DNA of 59,060 nucleotides, taken from assembly GCA_041688215.1 (NCBI GenBank), contig JBDNIO010000084.1, positions 1 through 59,060 on the forward strand. The letters are read 5' to 3'. Each line of letters begins with the position of its first letter. Position 1 is the first letter of the stretch. Below the pieces are notes generated by a model. That model saw only the letters and a list, made by a program, of their open reading frames with translations. It was not told where the DNA came from and ran no database searches. Shown one piece after another: positions 51,418-59,060 of the stretch. This DNA comes from JBDNIO01 sp041688215. Lineage in GTDB: Bacteria > Pseudomonadota > Gammaproteobacteria > Nevskiales > Salinisphaeraceae. The position numbers were made by a program, and so were the translations under genes.

Positions 51418-52275
51418 ATGAGAGTCATCGTCATCAGTGGCCTGGCCGGGTCCGGCAAATCCGTGGCGCTGGATATGCTTGAGGACCTGGGCTATTACTG
51501 CATAGATAACCTGCCGATCAGTCTGCTGCGCGATATAACCGCCGACACGATTCGCGCGCAGGACCAGCACTTCGACAAGCTGGCGGTGGGTGTGGATGCG
51601 CGGGCGCGATTGTCTGATATCAGCGCGTTCCCCGAGCGTGTGGCAAGCCTTAAAGCCGCCGGCATAGACATTCAGGTCATCTACCTGGAAGCCAGCCCCG
51701 AGGTTATCCTGCGCCGTTATTCGGAAACCCGTCGCAAACATCCGCTTACCAACCCGCAGCGACCGCTGACCGAAGCCGTTGCGGCGGATCGGGAGTTGCT
51801 GCGTCCCATCGCCGAAGAGGCCGATCTGGTGCTGGACACCAGCCACAGCAACATCCACCAGTTACGCGAATTGATCCGCACCCGGGTGGAGGCCAGCAGC
51901 GAAGGCGGCATGTCCGTACTGCTGCAATCCTTCGGCTTCAAGCATGGCGTGCCCGATGCGGTAGACTTCGTATTTGATGTGCGTTGCCTGCCCAATCCGC
52001 ATTGGGTTGAGGCATTGCGCAACAAAACAGGGCTGGATGACGAAGTCGCCCAGCATCTCGAGAAATCGCCTGAGGTGCATGAAATGCTGCAAGACATTGG
52101 CAACTTCGCCGAATCCTGGCTACCCAATTTCCAACGCGAGAATCGCGCGTATATCACCATCGCGATAGGCTGTACCGGCGGCACACATCGTTCGGTTTAT
52201 CTGGTTGAACGCCTGGCCGAACGCTTACAAAAAGACTACCCGCTTACGCTGGTACGGCATACGGAACTGCCATGA
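51418..52275 (+). CDS. rapZ: RapZ, RNase adapter / nucleotide-binding protein
   Basis: 285 residues from the ATG at 51418 (MRVIVISGLAGSGKSVALDML). The Walker A motif GLAGSGKS is at 8–15, and the C-terminal half contains the characteristic segments RCLPNPHW and IAIGCTGGTHRSVYLVE. In E. coli RapZ guides small RNA GlmZ to RNase E to control glucosamine-6-phosphate synthesis. No good ribosome site precedes the ATG, where a MITE-like element ends. It overlaps the next gene by ATGA. Confidence 0.96.
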   Translation: MRVIVISGLAGSGKSVALDMLEDLGYYCIDNLPISLLRDITADTIRAQDQHFDKLAVGVDARARLSDISAFPERVASLKAAGIDIQVIYLEASPEVILRRYSETRRKHPLTNPQRPLTEAVAADRELLRPIAEEADLVLDTSHSNIHQLRELIRTRVEASSEGGMSVLLQSFGFKHGVPDAVDFVFDVRCLPNPHWVEALRNKTGLDDEVAQHLEKSPEVHEMLQDIGNFAESWLPNFQRENRAYITIAIGCTGGTHRSVYLVERLAERLQKDYPLTLVRHTELP

Positions 52276-52688
52276 TTGCCGTGCTTCTGGTCACCCACGG
52301 CCATATTGGCCAGAACCTGGTGGACACCGCCAGCAACATGTTGGGCGAACTAAGCCTGCGCACCGATATTATTGAAGTCGGCCGCGACGACGACCCCGAT
52401 GAGCGCGTGCAGGCCACGCAAAAGGCTGCGCAGGCGCTGGACCAGGGCGACGGCGTGCTGTTACTGACCGACGCCTTCGGCTCTACGCCCAGTAACGTGG
52501 CCAACAAAGCCGCTGCCCAGAATAACTATCGCGTCGTCGCTGGGGTAAATCTACCCATGCTCGTGCGCGTTTACAATTATCCAAAACTCGAACTGGAAGA
52601 CATCGTGGCCAGCGCCGTGGAAGCTGGCCGCCAAGGGGTCATGCCCTGTTCGCCACCGCAACCTTCGAAGAAGCAGAAAAATGCCTGA
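52272..52688 (+). CDS. PTS IIA component, mannose type
   Basis: 138 residues. The fold is EIIA-Man with phospho-acceptor His9 in VTHGHIGQ and the segment LLLTDAFGSTPSNVA. No IIB, IIC or IID is near, so the protein is likely a regulatory acceptor in a sugar-free PTS. It overlaps rapZ by ATGA and the HPr gene by eight bases. Confidence 0.94.
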   Translation: MIAVLLVTHGHIGQNLVDTASNMLGELSLRTDIIEVGRDDDPDERVQATQKAAQALDQGDGVLLLTDAFGSTPSNVANKAAAQNNYRVVAGVNLPMLVRVYNYPKLELEDIVASAVEAGRQGVMPCSPPQPSKKQKNA

Positions 52689-52950
52689 ACGCGACGTCGC
52701 CATCGTTAACAAATTGGGCCTGCACGCGCGTGCGGCATCCAAATTCGTAACCGAAGCCGGGCGCTTCGACAGCGAAATTCGTGTCTCCAGGGAGGGCCGC
52801 GAAATCTCGGGCAAATCCATCATGGGCGTAATGATGCTGGCGGCCGCACGCGACAGCCGCATACACATCAGCGCCGAGGGGGAAGACGCAGAGGCCGCGC
52901 TCGACGCCCTCGAAGCTCTGGTTCGCGACCGCTTCGGCGAAGATCAGTGA
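52681..52950 (+). CDS. ptsH: Phosphocarrier protein HPr
   Basis: 89 residues. His15 in LGLHARAASKF accepts phosphate from enzyme I, and Ser46 in SGKSIMGVMML is the target of HprK, whose gene lies 1.5 kb upstream. Both sites at canonical positions make this a complete two-signal HPr. It could be named ptsO by analogy with nitrogen-type carriers. Confidence 0.97.
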   Translation: MPERDVAIVNKLGLHARAASKFVTEAGRFDSEIRVSREGREISGKSIMGVMMLAAARDSRIHISAEGEDAEAALDALEALVRDRFGEDQ

Positions 52951-52952
52951 TC

Positions 52953-53013
52953 CGCCTCACGCCTGTTCGCTGGCGCTCCCCTCGCTGCGCTCGCACCTCA
53001 CGCCTCACGACCG
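52953..53013. repeat. 7-bp repeat fragment between HPr and enzyme I genes
   Basis: The 64-base gap starts CGCCTCACGCCT and ends CACCTCACGCCTCACG, the same 7-mer as at 37441–37475. The middle part (GCTGGCGCTCCCCTCGCTGCG) is the 'cgctcccctcgctgcgctcgc' type of filler. It leaves no recognisable ribosome site before ptsI. Confidence 0.6.
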
Positions 53014-53014
53014 C

Positions 53015-54757
53015 ATGAGTCTGTGGCTTAGCGGCATCGGCGTATCCCGTGGCGTGGCCGTAGGCCGCGTGCATCGCGTGCACGGCGCCGATCTGGATAT
53101 ACCCGAATATGCCGTGGCCGCAAAGGATCTCGACGCCGAGGTACAACGTTTCACCGGCGCGCTCTCGGAAGCGCGCAAGCAACTGCAGGACATCCAGGCG
53201 CAGATTCCGGAAAACGCGCCGGCGGAAATCGGCGCGTTTATCGACACGCATTTATTGATGATGCAGGACTCGTCCCTGTCCGACACAGTCGCCAACCTGA
53301 TCCGCGAACACCGCTGCAACGCCGAATGGGCGCTGAAACTCCAGCAGGATCATCTCACCGACGTGTTCGACCAGATGGACAATGCCTATCTTAAAACCCG
53401 GCGCGACGACGTGGCGCACGTGACCGCACGCATCCAGCGCGTATTGCTGAAGCAGGAACGCCGCATCGACGCGCAACACGGCGCCTCGAAAGCGCCGCCT
53501 GTCATCGTGGCCGACGATATCACCCCGGCCGACATAATAATCCTTCACCAGCAAGGCGTGGCCGCCTTCGTTACCGAACACGGCGGCCCCCTGTCGCACA
53601 GCGCCATTCTGGCGCGATCCCTAAAAATCCCCGCCATTGTTGGATTGCACGACGCCCGGCGCATGCTGCTGGACGACGAAACCGTCATCGTCGACGGCGA
53701 GGCCGGGCACGTACTGGCCGCCCCCACCGACGACGCGCTGAAATTTTATCGCCACCGGCAAAAACGTAACCAGCGCTATCAGCGCATGCTTGGCAAGCTC
53801 AAAACCGAGCCAGCGATTTCCGAAGACGGCGTAAAGATTACGCTGAATGCGAACGTAGAACTGCCCAACGACAGCAAAAGCGCCGCCGAAGCCGGCGCCG
53901 AGGGCATCGGCCTGTATCGCACCGAATTTCTGTACATGAACCGCGAGGAAATGCCAAGCGAAGAAGAGCAGCTCGCCGCCTACCTGCGTGTGCTCAACTC
54001 GGTAAAAGGCCCAGTCACCATTCGCACCCTGGATCTGGGTGCAGACAAGACCATCGGTCACGGCCGCGACCCGGCGCAGTCAAGCAACCCCGCCCTCGGC
54101 CTGCGTGCCATCCGCCTGTGCCTGAAGGAAACCGACATGTTCCGGGTGCAACTGCGGGCCCTGCTGCGTGCATCCGCCGAAGGCAACGTGCGCATCATGC
54201 TGCCGATGATTTCCAACATTCAGGAACTGCGCCAGACCCGGCATCTGATCGAAGAGATCAAGCTCGAACTGCGCACCGAGCAACTCAATTTCGACCCCAA
54301 CGTGCAGGTCGGCGCCATGATCGAAGTCCCGGCGGCCGCCCTCTCGGCGCCGCTGCTGGCCCGACACGCGGACTTTTTCTCCCTCGGCACCAATGATCTG
54401 ATCCAGTACACCCTGGCCATGGACCGTATCGATGACGAAATTAGCTATCTTTACGACCCCCTGCACCCTGCGGTATTGCGCCTGATCAAGATGACCATCG
54501 ACGCCGGAAATGCCGGCGGTATTCCCGTATCGATGTGCGGCGAAATGGCCTCCGACCGACGTTATACGCGCCTGCTGCTCGGTTTGGGATTAACGGATTT
54601 TTCCATGCATCCTGCGAGTATTCTTGAAGTTAAACAGTTGATTATCAAGTCCAATGTCGCCCAATTACGGGTGCAGGCGGATGCGGTGTTGGCGTGTACG
54701 GATGCGGTGGAGTATCGGGAGTTGATTGATGCTATTGGGGATGGAGAAGTTTCCTAA
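53015..54757 (+). CDS. ptsI: PTS enzyme I (phosphoenolpyruvate–protein phosphotransferase)
   Basis: 580 residues. Enzyme I takes phosphate from PEP and gives it to HPr. The phospho-histidine is His195 in GGPLSHSAILARS, and the PEP-binding C-terminal barrel has EGIGLYRTEFLYMNREEMPSEEEQ and SMCGEMASD. There is no N-terminal GAF domain, so this is the general enzyme I rather than the nitrogen-type PtsP. The start lacks a clear ribosome site because a repeat fragment precedes it. Confidence 0.97.
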   Translation: MSLWLSGIGVSRGVAVGRVHRVHGADLDIPEYAVAAKDLDAEVQRFTGALSEARKQLQDIQAQIPENAPAEIGAFIDTHLLMMQDSSLSDTVANLIREHRCNAEWALKLQQDHLTDVFDQMDNAYLKTRRDDVAHVTARIQRVLLKQERRIDAQHGASKAPPVIVADDITPADIIILHQQGVAAFVTEHGGPLSHSAILARSLKIPAIVGLHDARRMLLDDETVIVDGEAGHVLAAPTDDALKFYRHRQKRNQRYQRMLGKLKTEPAISEDGVKITLNANVELPNDSKSAAEAGAEGIGLYRTEFLYMNREEMPSEEEQLAAYLRVLNSVKGPVTIRTLDLGADKTIGHGRDPAQSSNPALGLRAIRLCLKETDMFRVQLRALLRASAEGNVRIMLPMISNIQELRQTRHLIEEIKLELRTEQLNFDPNVQVGAMIEVPAAALSAPLLARHADFFSLGTNDLIQYTLAMDRIDDEISYLYDPLHPAVLRLIKMTIDAGNAGGIPVSMCGEMASDRRYTRLLLGLGLTDFSMHPASILEVKQLIIKSNVAQLRVQADAVLACTDAVEYRELIDAIGDGEVS

Positions 54758-55343
54758 GTATTCCGGGCACCTTGGGGATCTTTGTTTTTTAGTATCTCTC
54801 ACTCTTGGTTTTCGCCTCTTACGGCGAGTTACTTTCTTTTGCTTGTGCAAAAGTAAGTAACCAAAGAAAAACACACCCTGCCGCGAGCCACTTAATGCGG
54901 TTTCCGCATTAAATGGACACCTGCGCGCTTAACGAGCCGAGGGGCCTGCGGCGCCGGGAACCCCGGCCCGCTCCAGTGCTCGGCTCGCGCCCAAGGGGAT
55001 AAAGCAAAGCGGTCTTGTGGCTGGCGGAGCCAGTATTAAATACGGACTTCGTCCGCACAAAACCCTGCCTTCGTCCCCGTTTAGCGCTTGCCGAGTGGCC
55101 GTGGAGGCATAGGGCCCGGCCATGCCGGAATGGACACTCTGGAATTCCCCTGTAAACGCAGTTTGCAGGGGAACCAGCGCGTGGGCCGCCTTTTTTTGGC
55201 GGCGCAAAAAAAGGTGACTCGCCATCAAGGGGAAACCACAGAGTGAGAAAAACTCAAAGGCCAATTCACCCCACAAAAATACCCGTCCGGTACAATACCG
55301 GCAACCTGACCCCGCCCATCATCAACAAATGTAACAAGCCGAC
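54758..55343. other. 586-bp gap between ptsI and mgtE, mostly a composite repeat
   Basis: The gap is filled by the element at 54823–55223, with about 65 and 120 plain bases on either side. A 115-codon frame (54929–55276, minus) resembles spurious proteins predicted from such repeats and is not a gene. Confidence 0.7.
54823..55223. repeat. Composite hairpin repeat, about 400 bp, with imperfect terminal inverted repeats
   Basis: The ends GGCGAGTTACTTTCTTTT (54823–54840) and AAAAAAAGGTGACTCGCC (55206–55223) pair at 15 of 18 positions. Inside are several hairpins: GTTACTTTCTTTTGC with its inverse (54828–54861, one mismatch), TTAATGCGG/CCGCATTAA (54892–54912), TTCCCCTGTAAAC/GTTTGCAGGGGAA (55145–55173) and GCCGCC/GGCGGC around a T-run (55185–55203). 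The 'GTTACTTTCTTTTGC' motif is familiar from dispersed repeats in pseudomonads and xanthomonads. Confidence 0.7.
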
Positions 55344-56708
55344 ATGAGCGAAGCCGCCCCGCAACGCGAAGACCACGCCGAAGAGCGCCTGCAGTACCTG
55401 CACGAGGCGCTGGAGTCCGGTCGTATGCGCCGGCTCAAACCGCTGTTGCACGCCCTGCATCCGGCGGAAACCGCGATTTTACTGGAAGCCATTCCGCCGG
55501 CCAAACGCGAGCTGGTGTGGGGGCTGTTGCCAGATGAAGACCACGGCGAAGTCCTGCTGCACGTCAACGACGAGGTGCGCGCCGAGCTGATTGATGGGCT
55601 CGACGACGCCGTGCTGCTCAAGGCCACCGAAGGCCTGGAAATGGACGACCTGGCGGACCTGATCGAGGATCTGCCGGAGACCGTAACGCAGCAGGTTTTG
55701 CGGTCCATGGATCTGCAGAATCGCGAACGGCTGGAAGCGGTTTTGTCCTACCCGGCCGATTCAGCCGGTGGTTTGATGAATACCGATTCGGTAACCGTGC
55801 GTCCAGACGTATCGCTGGCTGTGGTCAGCCGCTATCTGCGCCAGCGAACCACCCTGCCTGATCAAACCGATACGCTGTTCGTAGTCAGCCGCTATGGGCG
55901 CTACCTGGGCATGTTGTCGCTGGCCAGACTGGTCACGGTAGACCCGGAACGCGACGTATCCGAAGTAATGAATACCTCGGTGGAAGCCCTGCCTGCCGAA
56001 TTGTCGGCCAGCCAGGTCGCCAAGCGCTTTCAGGATCTGGATCTGATTTCCGCGCCGGTAGTAGACGCCGAAGACATGCTGATCGGGCGCATCACCATTG
56101 ATGACGTAGTCGACGTGATTCGTGACGAGGCCGAGCACAGCATCATGAGCATGGCTGGCCTGGACGAGGAAGAAGACATTTTCGCGCCCATCCCACGCAG
56201 CGCGCGCCGCCGGGCGGTCTGGCTGGGCGCGAATCTGTTCACCGCCTTCATGGCCTCCTACGTAGTCGGCCTGTTCGAGGCGACCTTATCGGAGGTTGTA
56301 GCGCTGGCGGTACTTATGCCGATTGTCGCCAGCATGGGCGGCATCGGCGGCAGCCAAACCCTGACCCTGATGATACGCGGCCTCGCGCTTGGCCAGATCG
56401 GCTTTTCCAATGCCCGAACGCTGTTGATAAAGGAACTGGCGGTCGCGGCAATTAACGGCATGCTTTGGGCGATAGTCGTGGCCACGGTGGCGTATCTCTG
56501 GTTTGGCAGCGCGGCGCTGGGCGGGGTGATTGCCGGGGCCTTGGTTATCAACCAGATTGTTGCCGCACTGGCCGGGGTCGGCCTGCCGCTGGGTATGCGC
56601 AAGTTGGGGATCGACCCGGCATTGGCCGGTTCTGTGGTGCTGACAACGGTGACCGATGTAGTCGGCTTTGGGGTGTTTCTGGGCCTGGGCGCGCTGATAT
56701 TGCTTTAG
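55344..56708 (+). CDS. mgtE: Magnesium transporter MgtE
   Basis: 454 residues. An N-terminal helical domain (about 10–125) is followed by a CBS pair (about 130–255) with SYPADSAGGLMNTDSVTVRPD, a connecting helix, and five membrane helices (about 285–454). The ion-path motif PIVASMGGIGGSQTLTLMIRGLALGQI is intact. MgtE is a Mg-gated channel: Mg binding to the cytosolic domains closes the pore. Confidence 0.96.
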   Translation: MSEAAPQREDHAEERLQYLHEALESGRMRRLKPLLHALHPAETAILLEAIPPAKRELVWGLLPDEDHGEVLLHVNDEVRAELIDGLDDAVLLKATEGLEMDDLADLIEDLPETVTQQVLRSMDLQNRERLEAVLSYPADSAGGLMNTDSVTVRPDVSLAVVSRYLRQRTTLPDQTDTLFVVSRYGRYLGMLSLARLVTVDPERDVSEVMNTSVEALPAELSASQVAKRFQDLDLISAPVVDAEDMLIGRITIDDVVDVIRDEAEHSIMSMAGLDEEEDIFAPIPRSARRRAVWLGANLFTAFMASYVVGLFEATLSEVVALAVLMPIVASMGGIGGSQTLTLMIRGLALGQIGFSNARTLLIKELAVAAINGMLWAIVVATVAYLWFGSAALGGVIAGALVINQIVAALAGVGLPLGMRKLGIDPALAGSVVLTTVTDVVGFGVFLGLGALILL

Positions 56709-56755
56709 TGGTGTGCGTCACTCTGCCTGTACAACCACATGATTAAAAAACGAAA

Positions 56756-56930
56756 CTTGTCACTGCGAGGAAGACCCGCTCAGCGGGGCTGACGCGGCAA
56801 TCTCATGGGCAGCTGTATAACGTGCAACGACTCCGACACTGAATTGCCGCGCTGCGCTCGCAATGACGCTTATTCGGGCTGATTGTTACTATTGCTCCTT
56901 AAGTTCCGTTAATTCCAACGCTCTACGTTA
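56756..56930. repeat. Diverged third copy of repeat R1, abutting pmbA
   Basis: The sequence parallels positions 1–140 in the same orientation: GGGGCTGACGCGGCAATC, then GTGCAACGACTCCGACACT, ATTGCCGCGCTGCGCTCGC and CCGTTAATTCCAACGCTCTA. This copy adds a left end (GTCACTGCGAGGAAGACC) missing from the copy at the window start. Its inner end overlaps the pmbA stop codon. Confidence 0.75.
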
Positions 56931-58283
56931 GCTTCCCGCCACTTTCATCGTATCCAGCAATATCGAGGGTGCGCGCACGCTGCCACGCGTGTCGACATCA
57001 TTGCCGATGGCCGCAATATTCCTGAACATTTCATTCAAGTTGGATGCAATGGTGACGTTTTCTACCGGGTAGGCAATGGCCCCGTTCTCCACCCAGAAGC
57101 CACTGGCGCCGCGGGAATAGTCGCCCGTCATCATGCTTACACCGTGGCCCATGAGCTCGGTAACCAGCAAACCGTTGTGCATTTCCTTTACCAGGGCGGC
57201 AAGGTCTTTCTCGCCGGGGGACACGGTCAAATTGAACACGCCCCCGGCGTTGCCGGTACTCTCCATGCCCAAACGACGCGCGGAGTAGCTGCCAAGCAAA
57301 TAGCCTTGCAAGACGCCGTCCTGCACCAGTTCGCGCTCGATGGTGGCTACGCCTTCAGCGTCGAACGCGGCACTACCCATGGCTTTTTGCAAATGCGGCT
57401 GCTGGGTTAGCTGCACGTTATCAGTAAATATCTGCTCGCCAATACGCCCACGCAGAAAGGAAGCATCCCGATACAGCGCACCGCCGCTGATCGCCCCCAG
57501 AAAATGCCCGAACAGGCTGCGTGCCAACTCGGGCGGAAACAGCACCGGCGCCTGCGTGGTTTTAGGCGTAACCGCGCCCAGACGGGCTACCGTGCGCTCG
57601 CCTGCGCGCTGCCCCACCGCTTGCGCGCTGTCCAGATCCGCCGGATCGCGCGCGCTGGTATACCAGTAGTCACTCTGCATTTGCTCGTCCTGTTTGGCAA
57701 TTACCGAGCAACTGAAACCGTGGTTGGTGGCGTGATGCGTGCCAAAAAAACCGTGGCTATTGGCGTAAGCGGAAATACCTTCGCCGGTATCCACCTCGGC
57801 GCCTTCGGAATTCTGGATGCGTGCGTCTACCGCCATGGCGGCCGCCTCGCATTCACAGGCTAGGGCAATCGCTGCGTCCACGTCCAGGGCCCAGGGGTGG
57901 CGTAAATCCAGATCCGGAAAATGCGTGGCCATGCGCTCGCTCGGCGCCAGCCCCGCCCATGGGTCTTCGCCGGTATAACTGGCGATGGACCAGGCCTGTT
58001 GCACGGCCCTGGCAACCGCGTCTTGCGATAAATCGGTTGTTGTTGCGCTGCCCTTGCGCTGGCCGTTGTACAGCGTAACCGCCAAATCCCGGTCGGCCTG
58101 GAACTCCACCGCGTCCACTTCGCCCTTGCGCACGCTCACACTCAGGCCCTGGCTGGCGTCCAGCGCGGCCTCGGCGGCGCTGGCGCCGATGGCTTTGGCC
58201 TGGGCCAGAACCTGGCTCAACCGATCCTGCAAGGTTTCAACGGATGGCAGATCGGCGCCGATGCGCGCGGGTTGTTTACTCAT
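56928..58283 (-). CDS. pmbA: PmbA/TldE, metalloprotease partner of TldD
   Basis: 451 residues, standard length. The TldD/PmbA pair matures microcin B17 and CcdA and is widely conserved for peptide processing. LSVSVRKGEVDAVEFQADRDLAVTLYNGQRKGSATT (about 49–84) and the C-terminal TGDYSRGASGFWVENG and GSVRAPSILLDTMKVAG are typical. The TAA stop is formed at the edge of an R1 repeat. tldD and yjgA are not in the window. Confidence 0.96.
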   Translation of the reverse strand: MSKQPARIGADLPSVETLQDRLSQVLAQAKAIGASAAEAALDASQGLSVSVRKGEVDAVEFQADRDLAVTLYNGQRKGSATTTDLSQDAVARAVQQAWSIASYTGEDPWAGLAPSERMATHFPDLDLRHPWALDVDAAIALACECEAAAMAVDARIQNSEGAEVDTGEGISAYANSHGFFGTHHATNHGFSCSVIAKQDEQMQSDYWYTSARDPADLDSAQAVGQRAGERTVARLGAVTPKTTQAPVLFPPELARSLFGHFLGAISGGALYRDASFLRGRIGEQIFTDNVQLTQQPHLQKAMGSAAFDAEGVATIERELVQDGVLQGYLLGSYSARRLGMESTGNAGGVFNLTVSPGEKDLAALVKEMHNGLLVTELMGHGVSMMTGDYSRGASGFWVENGAIAYPVENVTIASNLNEMFRNIAAIGNDVDTRGSVRAPSILLDTMKVAGS

Positions 58284-58403
58284 AGACAGTTATTTCCGAG
58301 TGGCAAGCGGCGCCAGCCTACCCCTGTTAATGGATATTGGCTACACCAGAGGTAACGACGGCGCGTGCCAAAATATAATGTAAACGGGTAGCATAGCGCT
58401 GTT

Positions 58404-58901
58404 ATGGCAGGTTTCTTCTCACTCCGTCCGCGTTCAATAACCGGCTTGCTTTTATCAAGTTTCGGCCTGGTCGCCTTGCCGCTGATTATCGCCGTGGTCT
58501 ACGGCGTGGTCTATGTAGATCGGCTGACCAACCAGAGCGAACGGCTGATATTACAAGGCGTCAAGGTAACCCGCACCAGCCGTCTGCTGCTGAATGTAAT
58601 CACCGATATGGAGCGCAATGCGCGCCAGTATGCGGTGCTGGCAGACCCCCAACTCGCGAAAAGTTTCGCGGAGAACCACCGCAAGTTTCAACGAAACCTG
58701 AATGACCTGCAACAGCTGAGCCTGAATACCGTGGCCGACTGGAAACTCGATGAATTGGCGGCGCAGGGCCAGATCATTGCCCAGGCAATTGCCGCTGATC
58801 CACCCGATCAGGCACATCTGGATTCGCAGCTCACCGAATTCGAACCCTTGCGCGAACGCGCCAGGGCCATAAGCGACATCGAACGAGATCTCGGCCGCTA
58901 G
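58404..58901 (+). pseudogene. N-terminal fragment of a membrane sensor, probably a histidine kinase, cut by repeat R1
   Basis: 165 codons before a TAG stop. One membrane helix (about 14–35, LLLSSFGLVALPLIIAVVYG) is followed by a long helical, charged periplasmic-type region (about 40–165) with the segment NVITDMERNARQYAVLADPQ, which resembles sensor domains of QseE/GlrK-type kinases. There is no second membrane helix, HAMP or kinase domain. The TAG (58899–58901) belongs to the CTAG end of an R1 repeat running to the window edge. Either the gene is interrupted there, or the assembly joins unrelated DNA at the repeat. Confidence 0.6.
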
Positions 58902-59060
58902 TGTAGTGCGTTGGAATTTACGCTACTTAAGCGGCGATGAGCCCGAGAACCTGTCATTGCGAGCGAAGCGCGGCAATCTAGTGCCGGAGTCGTTGTAAGT
59001 TATGCGGCTCGCCACTGGATTGCCGCGTCAGCCCCGTTAGGTTCACTGCGTTCAGCTCGC
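58898..59060. repeat. Edge copy of repeat R1, incomplete at the window end
   Basis: Starts with CTAG (58898–58901) and reads outward as the inverse of 1–140 with one mismatch, then continues about 20 bases further (GGTTCACTGCGTTCAGCTCGC). The copy is cut off by the window edge. Confidence 0.85.

Noticed and set aside
51140..51421. 93-codon frame between hprK and rapZ
   Set aside because: It lies within a MITE-like element, starts inside its terminal repeat and has no recognisable domain.
54929..55276. 115-codon minus-strand frame
   Set aside because: It lies inside a hairpin-rich repeat, and its sequence resembles spurious proteins predicted from similar repeats.

Overview
The window reads as chromosomal DNA of a gammaproteobacterium. 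The evidence is a complete dcw cell-wall/division cluster with lpxC, secA and argJ downstream; the rnpB–rsmI–lpoA–yraN–diaA neighbourhood; sspAB next to petABC; and the kdsD–kdsC–lptCAB–rpoN–hpf–ptsN block. HPr kinase, an EIIA-Man-type protein, HPr and enzyme I follow ptsN with no sugar permease, a set known from purple-sulfur-type and other deep-branching gammaproteobacteria. I cannot assign a genus from sequence alone. No rRNA, tRNA, CRISPR array or intact transposase gene was seen.

Layout. 1–240: repeat DNA at the window edge. 244–24,907 (minus): mutT/thiE-like fusion, argJ, secA, an M23 peptidase, dciA (plus strand), lpxC, ftsZ, ftsA, ftsQ, ddl, murC, murG, a broken murG start, ftsW, murD, mraY, murF, murE, ftsI, ftsL, rsmH and mraZ, driven by a strong promoter at 24,964–24,993. 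25,442–25,788 (minus): RNase P RNA. 25,951–27,981 (plus): a secreted DUF4331 protein and a small lipoprotein, sitting between rnpB and rsmI. 28,048–33,313: rsmI, a MITE-like element, lpoA, yraN, diaA, sspB, sspA. 33,448–36,001 (minus): cytochrome bc1 genes. 36,209–40,966 (minus): ibaG–murA–hisG–hisD–hisC. 41,433–43,330 (minus): an ABC-2 exporter where other gammaproteobacteria carry mlaFEDCB. 43,446–54,757 (plus): yrbG, KDO and LPS-transport genes, rpoN, hpf and the regulatory PTS. 54,823–56,708: a composite repeat, then mgtE. 56,928–58,901: pmbA and a truncated membrane sensor. 58,898–59,060: repeat DNA again.

How the genes work together. Most of the window builds the envelope: peptidoglycan precursors (murA, murC–G, mraY, ddl), septation (fts genes), lipid A (lpxC), KDO (kdsD, kdsC), LPS export (lptC, lptA, lptB), protein export (secA) and PBP activation (lpoA). 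The PTS genes look like a phosphate-relay sensor rather than a sugar importer.

The most unusual content is between genes. There are at least five families of palindromic or MITE-like repeats. Several lie exactly at gene 3' ends and supply the stop codon (pmbA, hprK, hisD and the sensor fragment). The most striking single site is the ftsW–murG junction: a decayed murG start still overlaps the ftsW stop, is followed by a cluster of REP-like hairpins, and a second, functional murG start lies downstream, leaving a 55-codon leader ORF coupled to genes on both sides.
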